From Gyrodactylus bullatarudis (Eukaryota > Platyhelminthes > Monogenea > Gyrodactylidea > Gyrodactylidae), in contig SSNU01000103.1 in assembly GCA_012064415.1 (NCBI GenBank), positions 1 to 64,000 on the forward strand: a stretch of DNA of 64,000 nt, in the 5' to 3' direction. The notes beneath the pieces were generated by a model. The model searched no databases. It worked only from the letters and a program-made list of their open reading frames with translations, and was not told the DNA's origin. How positions within the stretch are numbered: the first letter of the stretch is position 1; each line of letters starts with the position of its first letter. Positions 10,713-19,833 of the stretch are shown one piece after another. The position numbers were made by a program, and so were the translations under genes.

Positions 10713-12120
10713 TTTCTTCATTTTTGATTTCCTGAAAATTTTCTGGAAATAAGCTGCCTTATATCTGGGAAAATGTTAACTTGTTACTGACTGTTAATCC
10801 CGCTGGTGGTTAAGGTGAATAAAAAAATTTATTTTCGTGGGGTTGGATTATACACCAACATTTAAGGAGTATATCAAATTTTTTTTTCTTCGAACAACTC
10901 AAAAACCAGAAGTAATATCTGATAAAATTTAGTAATCTGACGCTATTTTTTTTCAATTTTTAAAGAAGAATATTTCACTTTGATGATGGTATCGCCTAAT
11001 TTTCTCAAAATATCCCACAAGAAACATAAAGCTACAAATTTAACATGGATCAGTCTCTTCATGATGAGGATACATTTTTGAATCAATTTGGTGATCACGT
11101 AGAAAAAAATCATCGAAAATTGAGTGTGGCAATATTTAAATAATTCAAACTTTAAACATTAATACCACATTGTGGAAGCATTTTCGGTACATGACTCAAT
11201 ACGAAATAATGATGGAAATTAATTTTTCTATCTAATGAGCCTACTGGTTTTGTATGTTAGAAAATTTTATATACATATAATGTAATATTTATAACTATTA
11301 AAGAATAATGTACACTGCTCTATTCTAACCATTCGCTTTCATTCACCTTTGATTTGCCAATGGGATTGTGACGTGGTCCTCATATATTCGCCTCTAAGTA
11401 ATCAATGATTACTAATTATATATGCTTTTATTGTTGGTCGGGATCTTTTTTCTCTGTTTTCCTTTTTTTGCTGGGGTGATATTGATGCATTTTGTTATCT
11501 TGATGAGGCGGATTTTTCTGGTTGTGAAAAGAAGCGAGTTCGAGCAATTCCAACGTCTGTGTGCTGGTTGTCATCCTTTTTAATTCGAAATATGACCATT
11601 AAATTCATGAATTCTTCAACATTTCTCTCAATTGATACATCAAGTTAAATATTGATAAAAGGATTTTCCTACTTCTAATTTGATTGGTTGAGCGGCCAGC
11701 CAGATTCACGCACGTAATATTATTCCATTTTCATGCATGCTATTCAATTTTTTTAATCAACCTGATTGAGAGAGTTGCATTGACCTCTACAAAAGCCAAA
11801 CTTACTAATATTCTTCCACTTTCACAACAGATTTTCGAGAAAATTTAGACGTTGAAGGATATTTTTCTATAAAATTCTACTTCAATAATTTCTGAATTTA
11901 TTCAAATTAATTTCAAAATTTACTCTTTTCTTTCCCTGAAATAAAAATCAAGAAAATATTCTAAACAATTTTTCTTTTATATTGAATTATCTTGTAACCG
12001 GAGATCGTCTTACGGGATTTGACTAGGAAAGCATGATTTTAAATTAATATTTATACCTGCTTCTTTCAAGTTATTTTTTCAGTTATAATTATCAGCTGTT
12101 TGTTATTTTAAATATAGAGG
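10713..12120. other. Intergenic stretch without recognisable gene
   Basis: No coding region seen. A block at 10750-10850 (GCTGCCTTATATC, TGTTACTGACTGTTAATCCCGC, GGTGAATAAAA) has a diverged counterpart at 26005-26110, so it is a dispersed repeat. Confidence 0.4.
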
Positions 12121-12130
12121 AAGAAAAAGT

Positions 12131-12377
12131 ATAAACCTACTAGCAAAGTGTGGTTACTGGAAATAACTATATCCATTTGAACCTGATGGATATTTTCATC
12201 TCGCACCTAGGTGTTAGAATTCGGATATGCAAGTGTCAATTACACAATAGAGTCAACTCACAGTGACAGATGTAGGCGTGTTTCGTCCTTATTAGGACTT
12301 GTCAGTTCCCCATAGCCAGGATTCGAACCCGGGTCTTCAACGTAAGTACCAGTGACCAATCTTTGCTAGTAGGTTTA
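12131..12377 (-). mobile_element. Short hammerhead-bearing element with about 30-bp inverted ends
   Basis: On the minus strand the element begins TAAACCTACTAGCAAAG and ends CTTTGCTAGTAGGTTTA. Inside it has GGTTCGAATCC, a tRNA-type B box, followed directly by a decayed hammerhead ribozyme. The body then matches the 17805-18093 copy (TTGACACTTGC, TATCCGA, TCTAACA, CTAGGTG). B box plus hammerhead is the layout of schistosome-type SINEs, although inverted ends are unusual for a SINE. Confidence 0.55.
12268..12310 (-). ncRNA. Decayed hammerhead ribozyme
   Basis: The minus strand reads CTGACAA, a perfect 4-bp stem II (GTCC/GGAC around TAATAA), GAAAC and ACGCC. Compared with the intact copy at 17877, the core base G8 is A (CTGACAA instead of CTGACGA) and the cleavage-site triplet GTC is GCC. 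Both changes should abolish cleavage. Confidence 0.6.
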
Positions 12378-12395
12378 ATGTCTAAACCAGTGTGT

Positions 12396-12600
12396 AGGTG
12401 GTGTCAAAACTATGGGACTGTTGAGTAATGGGAGATGAACGAGGGTTCTGGCCTTGTGGTTAGAAGCCCAGGTTCAAATTCTGACTATGGTGTACTAACG
12501 AGTCCTACCGTGAATTGAATATTATTATTCCATTATTACTATCTTATGGAATTTACATTTGCTTATCCGAATTCTAACATCACTATGAGAAGATTTTAAG
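12396..12600 (+). repeat. Partial hammerhead SINE with tRNA-like head
   Basis: CAGTGTGTAGGTGGTG opens the copy as at 17809. TGGCCTTGTGGTTAG (A-box-like) and GGTTCAAATTC (B-box-like) follow. The hammerhead is reduced to CTAACGAGTCC and its second half is deleted. The rest (TTTGCTTATCCGAATTCTAACATC) matches the SINE body. Confidence 0.5.
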
Positions 12601-13001
12601 GATTATAAATTCTTAGTTACAATGAATATTGCAGTTGACTGCTGGATTAAAATATGGGAATGGCAATGCTTCGTTATAGTTCAAATTGTATAATAGTAAA
12701 TTTTTATTTATATGAATATTAGTAAACATTCTCGAATTATTTTATTCATAGCAGTATTCCCTGGAATTTCTATTATCACAAAATTGATCCGCCTAAGTTT
12801 TCGTTAAATTTAATTTCTTATTCGCAAAATTTAAATTAAAAAGTAAATGAAAAATTACTTATGAAAAGTTGTATCAATTTTGGGTTTGAGAATTGTTTTC
12901 TCATCTTTTCACACCTCGACATCTTCCAATTTTCCAAGATTTTCTGAATAAATTTCTGGGGGCGCTGACTAATGGACTAACACTCAACTCCAATCCCAGA
13001 C
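12601..13001. other. Intergenic stretch before the PLE tail
   Basis: No gene seen. GGGGGCGCTGACTAATGG at 12959-12976 is the inverse of the sequence at 13479-13499, making an 18-bp inverted pair around the tail/terminal-repeat unit. Confidence 0.4.
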
Positions 13002-13274
13002 ATGGCAACCTCGATGGCAACAGAAACTCAAACCTCAACATTAGTTGATAACCTACCCTCCACAGGCTGCCACGTCACACAAGCCCCTCCCCCAGCAACA
13101 TCCAATGATCGAAAAAGATTCTTTTCTCAACCGGAAATGCAAGCCTCTACTCCCACTCAAAAACGAAACGCATCGACATCACCCCAACAACCCAAAGCGA
13201 GGAGAAAACGGGGCACGAAGGCAGCAACGGGTACTCAGCAAATCCACAAATTCTTCACAGCAAACAAACAGTGA
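13002..13274 (+). CDS. PLE C-terminal tail protein with PIP-box-like end
   Basis: The frame of 90 residues is rich in Thr, Ser, Pro and Lys. It ends in a basic stretch (KARRKRG) and then TQQIHKFFTANKQ. Q-x-x-I-x-x-F-F (QQIHKFF with the preceding T) is close to a canonical PCNA-binding PIP box. Four other loci end in the same architecture and two of them lie downstream of GIY-YIG remnants, so I infer this is the last exon of a PLE rather than an independent gene. The TATA/hairpin terminal repeat follows 100 bp downstream. A related start (MAAETQTST) is at 56661. Confidence 0.45.
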   Translation: MATSMATETQTSTLVDNLPSTGCHVTQAPPPATSNDRKRFFSQPEMQASTPTQKRNASTSPQQPKARRKRGTKAATGTQQIHKFFTANKQ

Positions 13275-13374
13275 AGAAGCCGATCCCATTGGTCAAAAAC
13301 ACGAACAGAATCCCCATTGGTCCGAAACAAATGAATGATTGCTATTGGTCAAGACAGCCCTTTCATGTTCTTGT

Positions 13375-13442
13375 AATATATATATATAACTGCTCAAGTC
13401 GGTGTAAGGTCTGAAAAGAGCCGACGAAAATAAAAGCTTTTA
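13375..13442 (+). promoter_or_regulatory. PLE terminal repeat: TATA box, hairpin, polyA signal
   Basis: A TATATATATATAA run is followed by TCAA, GTCGG (13398-13402), CTGAAAA, the complementary CCGAC (13421-13425), GAAAATAAAAGCTTTTATT. The arms differ from those of the 2005 copy (GCCGG/CCGGT) yet still pair, which is compensatory change. The CTGANGA core is CTGAAAA here, so ribozyme activity is doubtful. Confidence 0.5.
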
Positions 13443-13560
13443 TTGACCTAACCTCTTTCGTCGTTCTAACTACCAGCATGACCATTAGTCAGCGCCCCCA
13501 GAATATTTTCGAGGAAATAAGGCAATTAATGTCTCAAAATGAATAAATTTCGCAAAAAAG
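13440..13560 (+). repeat. Repeat matching 56965-57085 in inverted orientation
   Basis: About 110 bp, including CTCTTTCGTCGTTCTAAC, CCATTAGTCAGCGCCCCC and GGCAATTAATGTCTCAAAA, recur on the minus strand at about 56970-57080 with few differences. Confidence 0.7.
13478..13546 (+). CDS. Short conserved ORF after the PLE terminal repeat
   Basis: A 22-codon frame beginning MTISQRPQNIFEEIRQLMS starts 53 bp after the hairpin. The second copy at 57052-56975 (-) encodes the same peptide with one change (EEIRQ to EKIRQ) before diverging. The amino-acid change comes from a single G/A difference. It sits where other loci have a putative first exon, so it may be the PLE start. No function is known to me. 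Confidence 0.35.
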   Translation: MTISQRPQNIFEEIRQLMSQNE

Positions 13561-13702
13561 TGAGGCTTCTTTGTTCACTAGATCGATTATAGTATATCAG
13601 ACGAATTAAGCTCATCACAATCAAAAAATGCCCCTGCAATTCGAAAGTATGGCCAGAAGCTAATTTGAAAAACTCAGAATAGAATTAATAAAAAATATAA
13701 TT

Positions 13703-13951
13703 TCAAGTAATATCGAACTGGTAAGATGTGTGCTCTTCCCTCTTGTTTCGTTTGTAGTTGGGTTCGGGAGAATAAGGGTTTAGGTATTTTTCAATGGTTG
13801 TTTTGTTAGCAGATTTCAATATTGTTGACTTTGGGGCAATTTTTTGAGATTTCCAGTCGATCGAATCTTGGTTTATGTCGTTCAGGAATTTCGTTTTTTT
13901 GAGAGGATGCTGAATTTCTTCATGGGAAAAGCTTGTTCCGCAGATGATCAC
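13703..13951 (-). CDS. Unrecognised ORF, possibly a PLE tail
   Basis: An 82-codon, Lys-rich frame contains NKTTIEKYLNPYSP near its end. TTIEKYL resembles the x-x-I-D-x-F-hydrophobic pattern of the PLE tails, and it is followed by KRNKREEH. No EKSxVDN block or terminal repeat supports the link, so this could be chance. Confidence 0.2.
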   Translation of the reverse strand: MIICGTSFSHEEIQHPLKKTKFLNDINQDSIDWKSQKIAPKSTILKSANKTTIEKYLNPYSPEPNYKRNKREEHTSYQFDIT

Positions 13952-14880
13952 CTTTGAATGGAAGGTGGATTACTTTATGCTCCACATTTTTTTCTTTTTC
14001 CTTTTAGCGGATTTTTTGCTAAATTTCTTTATCACTTAGTTTGAACACTTTTAATGTACGTTTCTTTTCTTTTTTGAAACGATGCGTTGAATTCTTAGAA
14101 ATTCTATGACTCATGCTTTTTTAGTATTGATAAGACAGAAGCTGGAATACTTGGTTTTCTCTTAAGTTTTGATAGATATCTATTTATTTGAAGGAAATTT
14201 CTCTCTCAATGTGTCCTAAGAAAGTTGGGAGTATGTTTGGATGGGACAGAAGTTGGTAAAGGGCAAGTAAAAGTCCATAATCTGGACTGTCATGAATATC
14301 TAGGAACAGATGTCATCAGCAATCATGAGATTCATCCCAAAGTTGTTGCATTTAAGTGTTTTCGGATTTTCTTCTTTTGATGGTTACTGTTTCAAAATTC
14401 TTTATATCACTAACACTTTCATGTTGTATAAAAATTACTATTTTCATTATCAGTATTACATTTCGTACATCATAGAAAAGATAATTTTTTCTTTTCTCAA
14501 ATACATTTTTTTATATATTGACAATTTTAAGTCCTGTGCTAATGAGAAATTTCTTTTGCTTGATAACCAAATTAGTTTCTAAGCAATTACCCATATTAAC
14601 TATCCTGAGGAAGGAGATAAAGGTTTCTTTTTATCGAAGGGTTTTCTGGGAGAAAATAAGGCACTGGCGGATGATTCAATACTATCATCAATCAAATGGT
14701 GAAGGGAAATTTTCAAATCTGTATTTTTCGTCAAAGCAAAGTTCTTAAATTGTCGAGTTAGGAAAAAAACTTACATTTCTATCATCAATATGCTCTTCGA
14801 CGTAAATTTTTAGAACATAATTATAACATTAGATAAAAATATAGGTACATTTCCATATACGTCCGGATAATTGGAAATAT
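13952..14880. other. Intergenic stretch without recognisable gene
   Basis: Frames of 76-90 codons at 14310-14748 have no motif and biased composition. Confidence 0.4.
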
Positions 14881-15073
14881 TCATCAATTAAAAAGTTAAC
14901 AAAAGAATTATATTCAATGAGATATGTACATTTCGCCAGGTCTCGTCAGTCTCAATTCCAGGTTCAATATTTAATAAAAATGGTTATAAAGAAACATTTT
15001 GTGAATGAAATTGTAGTAGTATTCTTTTGAGCAACTCCAATTGATGAAAAACCAAAAAACTTTTCTAGTAGGT
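14881..15073 (-). repeat. PLE 3' end, duplicate of 16436-16616
   Basis: About 180 bp are essentially identical to 16440-16616, including the hairpin CCTGG/GACTGACGAGACCTGGCGAAA on the minus strand. Identity ends exactly at TTTTCTAGTA, where the pogo-like inverted repeat begins. Confidence 0.75.
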
Positions 15074-15332
15074 CTAACTAATGAAGCCTTTAGATTCTAT
15101 TGCAGATGGCGTGATATTTTACAACTCTCTTTACTTTCTAGTGTACACACAATGTGTGTCAAACATATCAATCCCAAAAATCTTTCCTTTTTCTCATATG
15201 GTAGCAATGTGCGTGTGTACAAGTTAATATTTCTGTATTCCTAATGCTTTTTGGAATGTATGTCTCTCTTATGATTTTCAATAGGACTCCTATTTTAGGA
15301 TTCCACTCCAAATTCTATCTTCATTATTCACC

Positions 15333-15620
15333 ATGCGTCTCACTGATTCACAAAGGACTGAAATTATTGAACTTTCTAAAAGTTTATCTTATGGATATTC
15401 AGCCAAAATTGTCTCAATCCCAACTATTAGAAAAGTCCTTGATACATATCAAAATCCTTCTGTGGTAAAACAGTCAAAATTCAAATGCTTGAGTCAGAAA
15501 ATTAATGAAGAGCTTGTCGTTAAAATGTACCAAGGAGTTGAATTGAACAAAGAATCTTTAAAAGGCTTAATCATTCAATGTGCAAATATATCTTATGAAG
15601 ATATCTACTATTTTTGCTAA
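15333..15620 (+). pseudogene. Pogo-like transposase N-terminal fragment
   Basis: MRLTDSQRTEIIELSKSLS followed by IPTIRKVLDTY resembles the first helix-turn-helix of pogo/Tigger transposases. The locus at 47784 begins in parallel fashion (MTKLTEEQKKEIIFLSES, then PTIQNVLRSE) within another element of this type. The frame ends after 95 codons and the DNA-binding domain is incomplete. Confidence 0.4.
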
Positions 15621-16435
15621 CCAATCTTCATATCCCTTGCTTTTATTTATTTTATTATTATTGTCTTTTATTTATTTAGTTTTTTTTCTTTTCTTCTATT
15701 TCTATTTTCTCAACCGACAAGTCTGAAATTATCACTCATTATTAGAATTAAAAAGAAAAAATTACAAGTCAAAAGCTAACTTGTTTAATTAAAGCTTAAA
15801 TACTATCCATCTTGAACAGAATTGTTCCTATGATATTTTTGTCAGCCCTTTTGTTAATTGATAAAAAAACTAGAGGCTTAATATAATGCCATGGAGAATT
15901 TCAAAAAAAACAACAGATAGAATATATATAATAATAATGATAAATAATTAAGCTATAGATTCTTAACTGGTTAAAAAAATAACTTTGTTAATAAAATATA
16001 ATTCATAATGTATTATGGGATGATTTCAGGGAGAGAAGAAATATAAGTAAAGATAAAAATAAAAATAAATGAATGATAATAGATTAAAACGAATAAAAAT
16101 GAAAATGACCGAAGGGTAAAAAAATACTAGACATTTTCATGAGTTATAATGTTAGATCGTAAATTACTAATATTATAATACTAGTTTGGATGAATCCATC
16201 AACTCTTCGAAATTAATAATTCATCAAGTCTCACAACGAAGATTCATTTATTTCTTTTATAAACATATAATTCTAATTAAATTTTATTTTTGTACAAAAA
16301 TTATTTTCTAATAATATTTCTATTTGAAAATGAGAATTTTAAAATGTGTTGTTCAATAAAATTTTCATTTCATTTCATTTCAAAATGTGCAAATGATCTC
16401 AATATTAAAAACTTCAAGGTTGGTATAATTATTTA
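15621..16435. other. Low-complexity AT-rich stretch
   Basis: No coding region. It contains TTTTATTT-type low complexity and, at 16322-16381, a non-LTR 3' end. Confidence 0.5.
16322..16381 (+). repeat. Non-LTR retrotransposon 3' end
   Basis: TTGAAAATGAGAATTTT, TGTTGTTCAATAAAATTT and a TTTCATTTCATTTC tail match the block at 42842 and the minus-strand block at 18409. Confidence 0.6.
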
Positions 16436-16469
16436 AAATTTTAACAAAAGAATTATATTCAATGAGATA

Positions 16470-16512
16470 TGTACATTTCGCCAGGTCTCGTCAGTCTCAA
16501 TTCCAGGTTCAA
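16470..16512 (-). promoter_or_regulatory. PLE terminal-repeat hairpin, hammerhead-like
   Basis: On the minus strand, ACCTGGAATTGA is followed by GACTGACGAGACCTGGCGAAATG. The CTGACGA and GAAA core elements are both intact, separated by 8 nt. The outer arms pair poorly in this copy. Confidence 0.4.
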
Positions 16513-17176
16513 TATTTAATAAAAATGGTTATAAAGAAACATTTTGTGAATGAAATTGTAGTAGTATTCTTTTGAGCAACTCCAATTGATGAAAAACCAA
16601 AAAACTTTTCTAGTAAGTAGAAAAGAAAAATTAAAAATAAATTGGGCCACGGCAGTTCCAACTTGTGTGTATGGTTCTTTTGAATGCACAGATTTGGGTC
16701 TTCCTTCATAATATAAAACTTTTCCCTGGTTTTAAAGTCCGAAAGATTGTCGCTTGTATTTTCGTAAATTACCTTGAAATTTCTTTCATTCGCCTCGCAT
16801 CCGCATCTGTTAATGTGTTTCTTAATTGATGAGCTGTTCTTGTTCAAGTGCTCATTGATCCTAATTCCTAATCTTCTTTGCGTTCTACCTATATATCTAG
16901 CTCCCCATGATGCTTCAAAGCAGTAAATGAGATTCGATTATTCCGATTCTTTCAGCTTGTCTTTAAGTTGAAATTTGACTAGACTTGTGGTCTTGTATAC
17001 AATCTTCGATTGTATATCATTAATATCATATAATGTTCATTTACAAGTGAATTCAATTTTCTTCTTAATTCGTAGCTGTATCCGTCTCCTTTAAAATTTA
17101 ATTTTATGAAAATAGGGATAGCACCTTTAGTTTGTTCTTCTTCTACTGGTTGTGTTGCTTCATCTTCCAACCTCAA
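16509..17176 (-). pseudogene. Penelope-like element GIY-YIG endonuclease fragment
   Basis: The minus strand reads KLNFKGDGYSYELRRKLNSL, then IYCFEASWGARYIGRTQRRL and GIRINEHLNKNSSSIKKHI, then CIQKNHTHKLELPWP. ARYIGRTQRRLGIRINEH is the second half of a GIY-YIG nuclease with its conserved Arg, and CFEASWG is where the first Tyr strand sits. A TAA near 16933 and a frame change near 17010 break it. The LPWP ending recurs at 59890. Within EN+ PLEs this domain nicks target DNA. Confidence 0.7.
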
Positions 17177-17740
17177 TGCTTAAAACCTCGATGCTTCGAT
17201 GACAACGATAGGGAATTTCTCAATTATATGTCCTCGAAAAAAGGGTGGATGACAAGAGAAATCTTTACAGAGTATCTTTTCGATTGGAATGCTGAACTCA
17301 TGCAGCAAGGAAGAAGAATATTTTTATTCATGGACAATGCATCTTTTCATATAATACCAGAAGAGGTAGTTCTAGAGAACATCAATGTAAGCCACATATC
17401 TAATTTAATTCAGATTCAATATTTGCCCCCGAACTGCCCTTCTGTTTGTCAGCCTCTTGATGCATGCATTATCCCATCATTCAAAGCCAAGTATAGACGC
17501 ATAATTAACTTAAGAATAGTGGAGACAAAAACAAGTGCCAAGGAGATCAAGAGGCGTATTGACCTTAGAGAGTGTCTTCACATTGTCAAACAGGCTTGGA
17601 ACGAGGTTGAGGCAAAGACAATCGTAAATTGCTTCAATAATAACCCGAAGAGTGCCAAATTATTTGAAAATTTCCATATTTTAGAAAGTTTTTTGAATCT
17701 TGAACATAAGAGACGAATGCTTAAAGAACTAGAATCTTAA
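17173..17740 (+). pseudogene. Pogo/Tigger-like transposase, catalytic C-terminal half
   Basis: LKPRCF, KKGWMTREIFTEYLFDWN, FLFMDNASFH and LPPNCPSVCQPLDACIIPSF are the diagnostic blocks of the DDE_1 (jerky/CENP-B/pogo) family. They supply the second Asp (MDNASFH) and the third Asp (QPLD). The frame is open to a stop at 17740. The start and first catalytic Asp are absent, because the frame joins a PLE fragment at about 17173. Confidence 0.75.
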
Positions 17741-17804
17741 ACTTTCTATAAAGATCATAAAAATAAGGAGAAAAATGTTTTTCTACATGTGCTTATTTAC
17801 AAAA

Positions 17805-18093
17805 AAACAGTGTGTAGGTGGTGCTCAATACCATGGGTCTCACAACGTTGGAGACCTGGGTTCGAATTCTGGCTATGGTGTACTGACGAGTCATAATAAG
17901 GACGAAACGCGTCTACATCTGCCACCGTGAGTTAGATATTATTTGACTCTCTTATGGAATTGACACTTGCTTATCCGAGTTTCTAACATCTAGGTGTGAG
18001 AAGACAATCTCCATCAAGTTAGAGTTCATATGGATATTGTAATGACCAGTGACCACACTTTTCTAGTAGGTTAATTGTCAAAAAACACTGTAA
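17805..18093 (+). mobile_element. SINE-like element with hammerhead ribozyme
   Basis: It is flanked by perfect 25-bp direct repeats (17780-17804 and 18094-18118, starting TTTCTACATGTGC), a target duplication of the length LINE machinery makes. It begins AACAGTGTGTAGGTGGTG, has a B-box-like GGTTCGAATTC, then a complete type I hammerhead, then a body shared with 12131-12377. Pol III transcription is inferred from the box. It inserted behind the pogo-like transposase gene. Confidence 0.75.
17877..17919 (+). ncRNA. Hammerhead ribozyme, type I, apparently intact
   Basis: Stem I is GGTGTA (17877-17882) with TACATC (17914-17919). The core is CTGACGA (17883-17889). Stem II is GTC/GAC closing a loop with AATAA. 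GAAAC follows (17904-17908). Stem III is a short ACGCGT turn, and cleavage is expected after GTC at 17913. All invariant core positions that I know are present. The very short stem III resembles minimal metazoan retroelement hammerheads. Confidence 0.8.
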
Positions 18094-18408
18094 TTTCTAC
18101 ATGTGCTTATTTACAAAATGTTTTGATTTTGAATAAATTTTAATTATATGAATTTGGAATTCGATATCAATAATTTAATCATTAGTAAGAAATAGAGTCG
18201 TGGGAGAAACGTGAAAAAGAAATATTAAGTTGTACACACGCACATTGCTACCATATGAGAATAAGAATATACATTGTGTGTACACTAGAAAGTGGAGAGA
18301 GTTGTAAAATATCACGCCATCTGCAATAGAATCTAAAGGCTTCATTAGTTAGAGTTAGGGAATAAAAGGAGGGGTAGGACCCAGTAGGTATTCCAGCTCT
18401 GACATTGA

Positions 18409-18485
18409 ATGAAATGAAATGAAATTGAATTTATTGAACAACTCATAAGTTCTGCTTTACATCCATCATTTTCATATAAAATAGT
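18409..18485 (-). repeat. Non-LTR 3' terminal block
   Basis: The same terminal block as at 2365, 16322 and 42842: TATGAAAATGATGGATGTAA, GAGTTGTTCAATAAA and a CATTTCATTTCATTC tail. Confidence 0.65.
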
Positions 18486-19270
18486 TATCATGTACAAAAA
18501 TAATAATAATAGTTAAAGGAAAATAGAAAAAAGAAGAAAAATATTTTCATGTGTGTACAATAATAATTAAAATAGTTTGTTATAAATCTGTTATAATCTA
18601 AATCTTATCTATGAATAATATATATATAGTTATCAGTATTGATTCTTCAAGTATTTTTCAATCACAATAGAATTATTACTTTGGGAAATTAAGGTTCTTT
18701 TTTCTAATTTCTTCAGAATTCTAGATTTTTTCATTATTATTCAAAAAAAAGAAAAGAAAAGCTTCTGTTACCAATTTTGCATATTCAGATGATTATAATC
18801 TCATTATAGAGTATTCTACTATCTTCAAGTCATTTTTTTTCAATCAGTTGATCACTATTCATTCATATTTAATTTTTTTTAAAGGACCAAGTCCTAGCAG
18901 GGATACAGTTTCTAGCTAATTTTTAGCTTAGAATACAATATCTATTCGGTTAAATCTTTTGTTGAAATTCAAAAGAGCAATTATGTGATCAGTGATCATT
19001 ATTGATTACACTTCCTACTGTGATGAATTAGATCCAACAGGTGAGCTTAGACTTGAGATTTTATTTTTTTTATCTAAAAAGGTGACATATTTTCATATAT
19101 GGGTTTACAGGCTTTAAGTGATCTAGATAAATATAGAATATGAGCAAGTTAGTAAAGTCTCAAAATTTCAAAAGACAATTGTGATTTAATATACTTTTTT
19201 AACTCATTACTTCTAGATATATATACATCTTTCATAGTTAAAGAAATAAGTAATACATTTTTTTTTGGTT

Positions 19271-19832
19271 TCAGTTAAGGAATCTCGAGTTAATTTCTTT
19301 CTTGAATTCAAATAAACTCATTCTTTTTATGATATTTGGTAACTTTTCAAATAATTTTTTGCTTCTCGTGAAGATTGCCAGATTTTTGATTTCTCCTTGT
19401 ATTCTGTATCGATCACGGAGTCCAGGAAGACTTTGAGGAGTGAGACACTTTTTGATGAGTAGAATGCTTTTGATATCTCTTCGAACCATTATTGATTCGT
19501 AAGGTAGACTGAGTTTTTTCCTGTATGGTTCAGACAGTTTACGTCGGAAAATGTTGGCAACTTTTTGAAGCTTCATAGACCATTCAGGCTTCTCAGGATT
19601 CCAGCATCCTGCACAAAATTCAACAACGGATCATGCCATCATTTTGAAGAGAAAAACTTTCATGAAGTTTTTTTTTTATGAATTTATGAATCTGCATGCA
19701 CCTTGATATGAAAGATCTATGGATATCTTTATAATGTTCTGTAAAGTCAAAAAAAGTTATTATATTTAACTCCCAAGTCACGAATTGTAAATTTGGGATC
19801 GATTTTTTTTTCATTCACAAGTAAATTTCATT
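19271..19832 (-). pseudogene. Non-LTR retrotransposon polyprotein, C-terminal part
   Basis: Minus-strand frames read LPYESIMVRRDIKSILLIKK, RYRIQGEIKNLAIFTRSKKL and FEKLPNIIKRMSLFEFKKEI before a stop. LPxxI and SLxxFKKxI are the typical last residues of CR1/Jockey-like ORF2 proteins. Upstream frames to the Merlin junction are broken by stops near 19815 and 19618. Confidence 0.55.
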
Positions 19833-19833
19833 G

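Larger units (their letters stand above)
15073..18353 (+). mobile_element. Pogo/Tigger-like transposon carrying inserted PLE and SINE
   Basis: Inverted repeats of about 140 bp lie at 15075-15230 and 18209-18352; the outer parts share CTAACTAATGAAGCC. Inside, in + orientation, are an N-terminal helix-turn-helix piece (15333) and the C-terminal half of a DDE_1-type transposase (17173). The middle of the transposase, with the first catalytic Asp, is missing, and a minus-strand PLE fragment occupies that position. A hammerhead SINE with perfect target duplications lies behind the transposase end. Confidence 0.6.

Noticed and set aside
12398..12500. Possible tRNA gene (A-box and B-box-like strings)
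   Set aside because: The A-to-B spacing is too short, there is no cloverleaf, and a hammerhead SINE body follows.
13375..13442. Canonical hammerhead with intramolecular stem II
   Set aside because: The segment between CTGANGA and GAAA cannot form its own hairpin, and in this copy the core is CTGAAAA. Kept only as a hammerhead-like hairpin.
12959..13499. 540-bp transposon bounded by GGGGGCGCTGACTAATGG
   Set aside because: The copy at 56965-57085 shows that similarity continues beyond the supposed right end, so this inverted pair is probably not a true element border.
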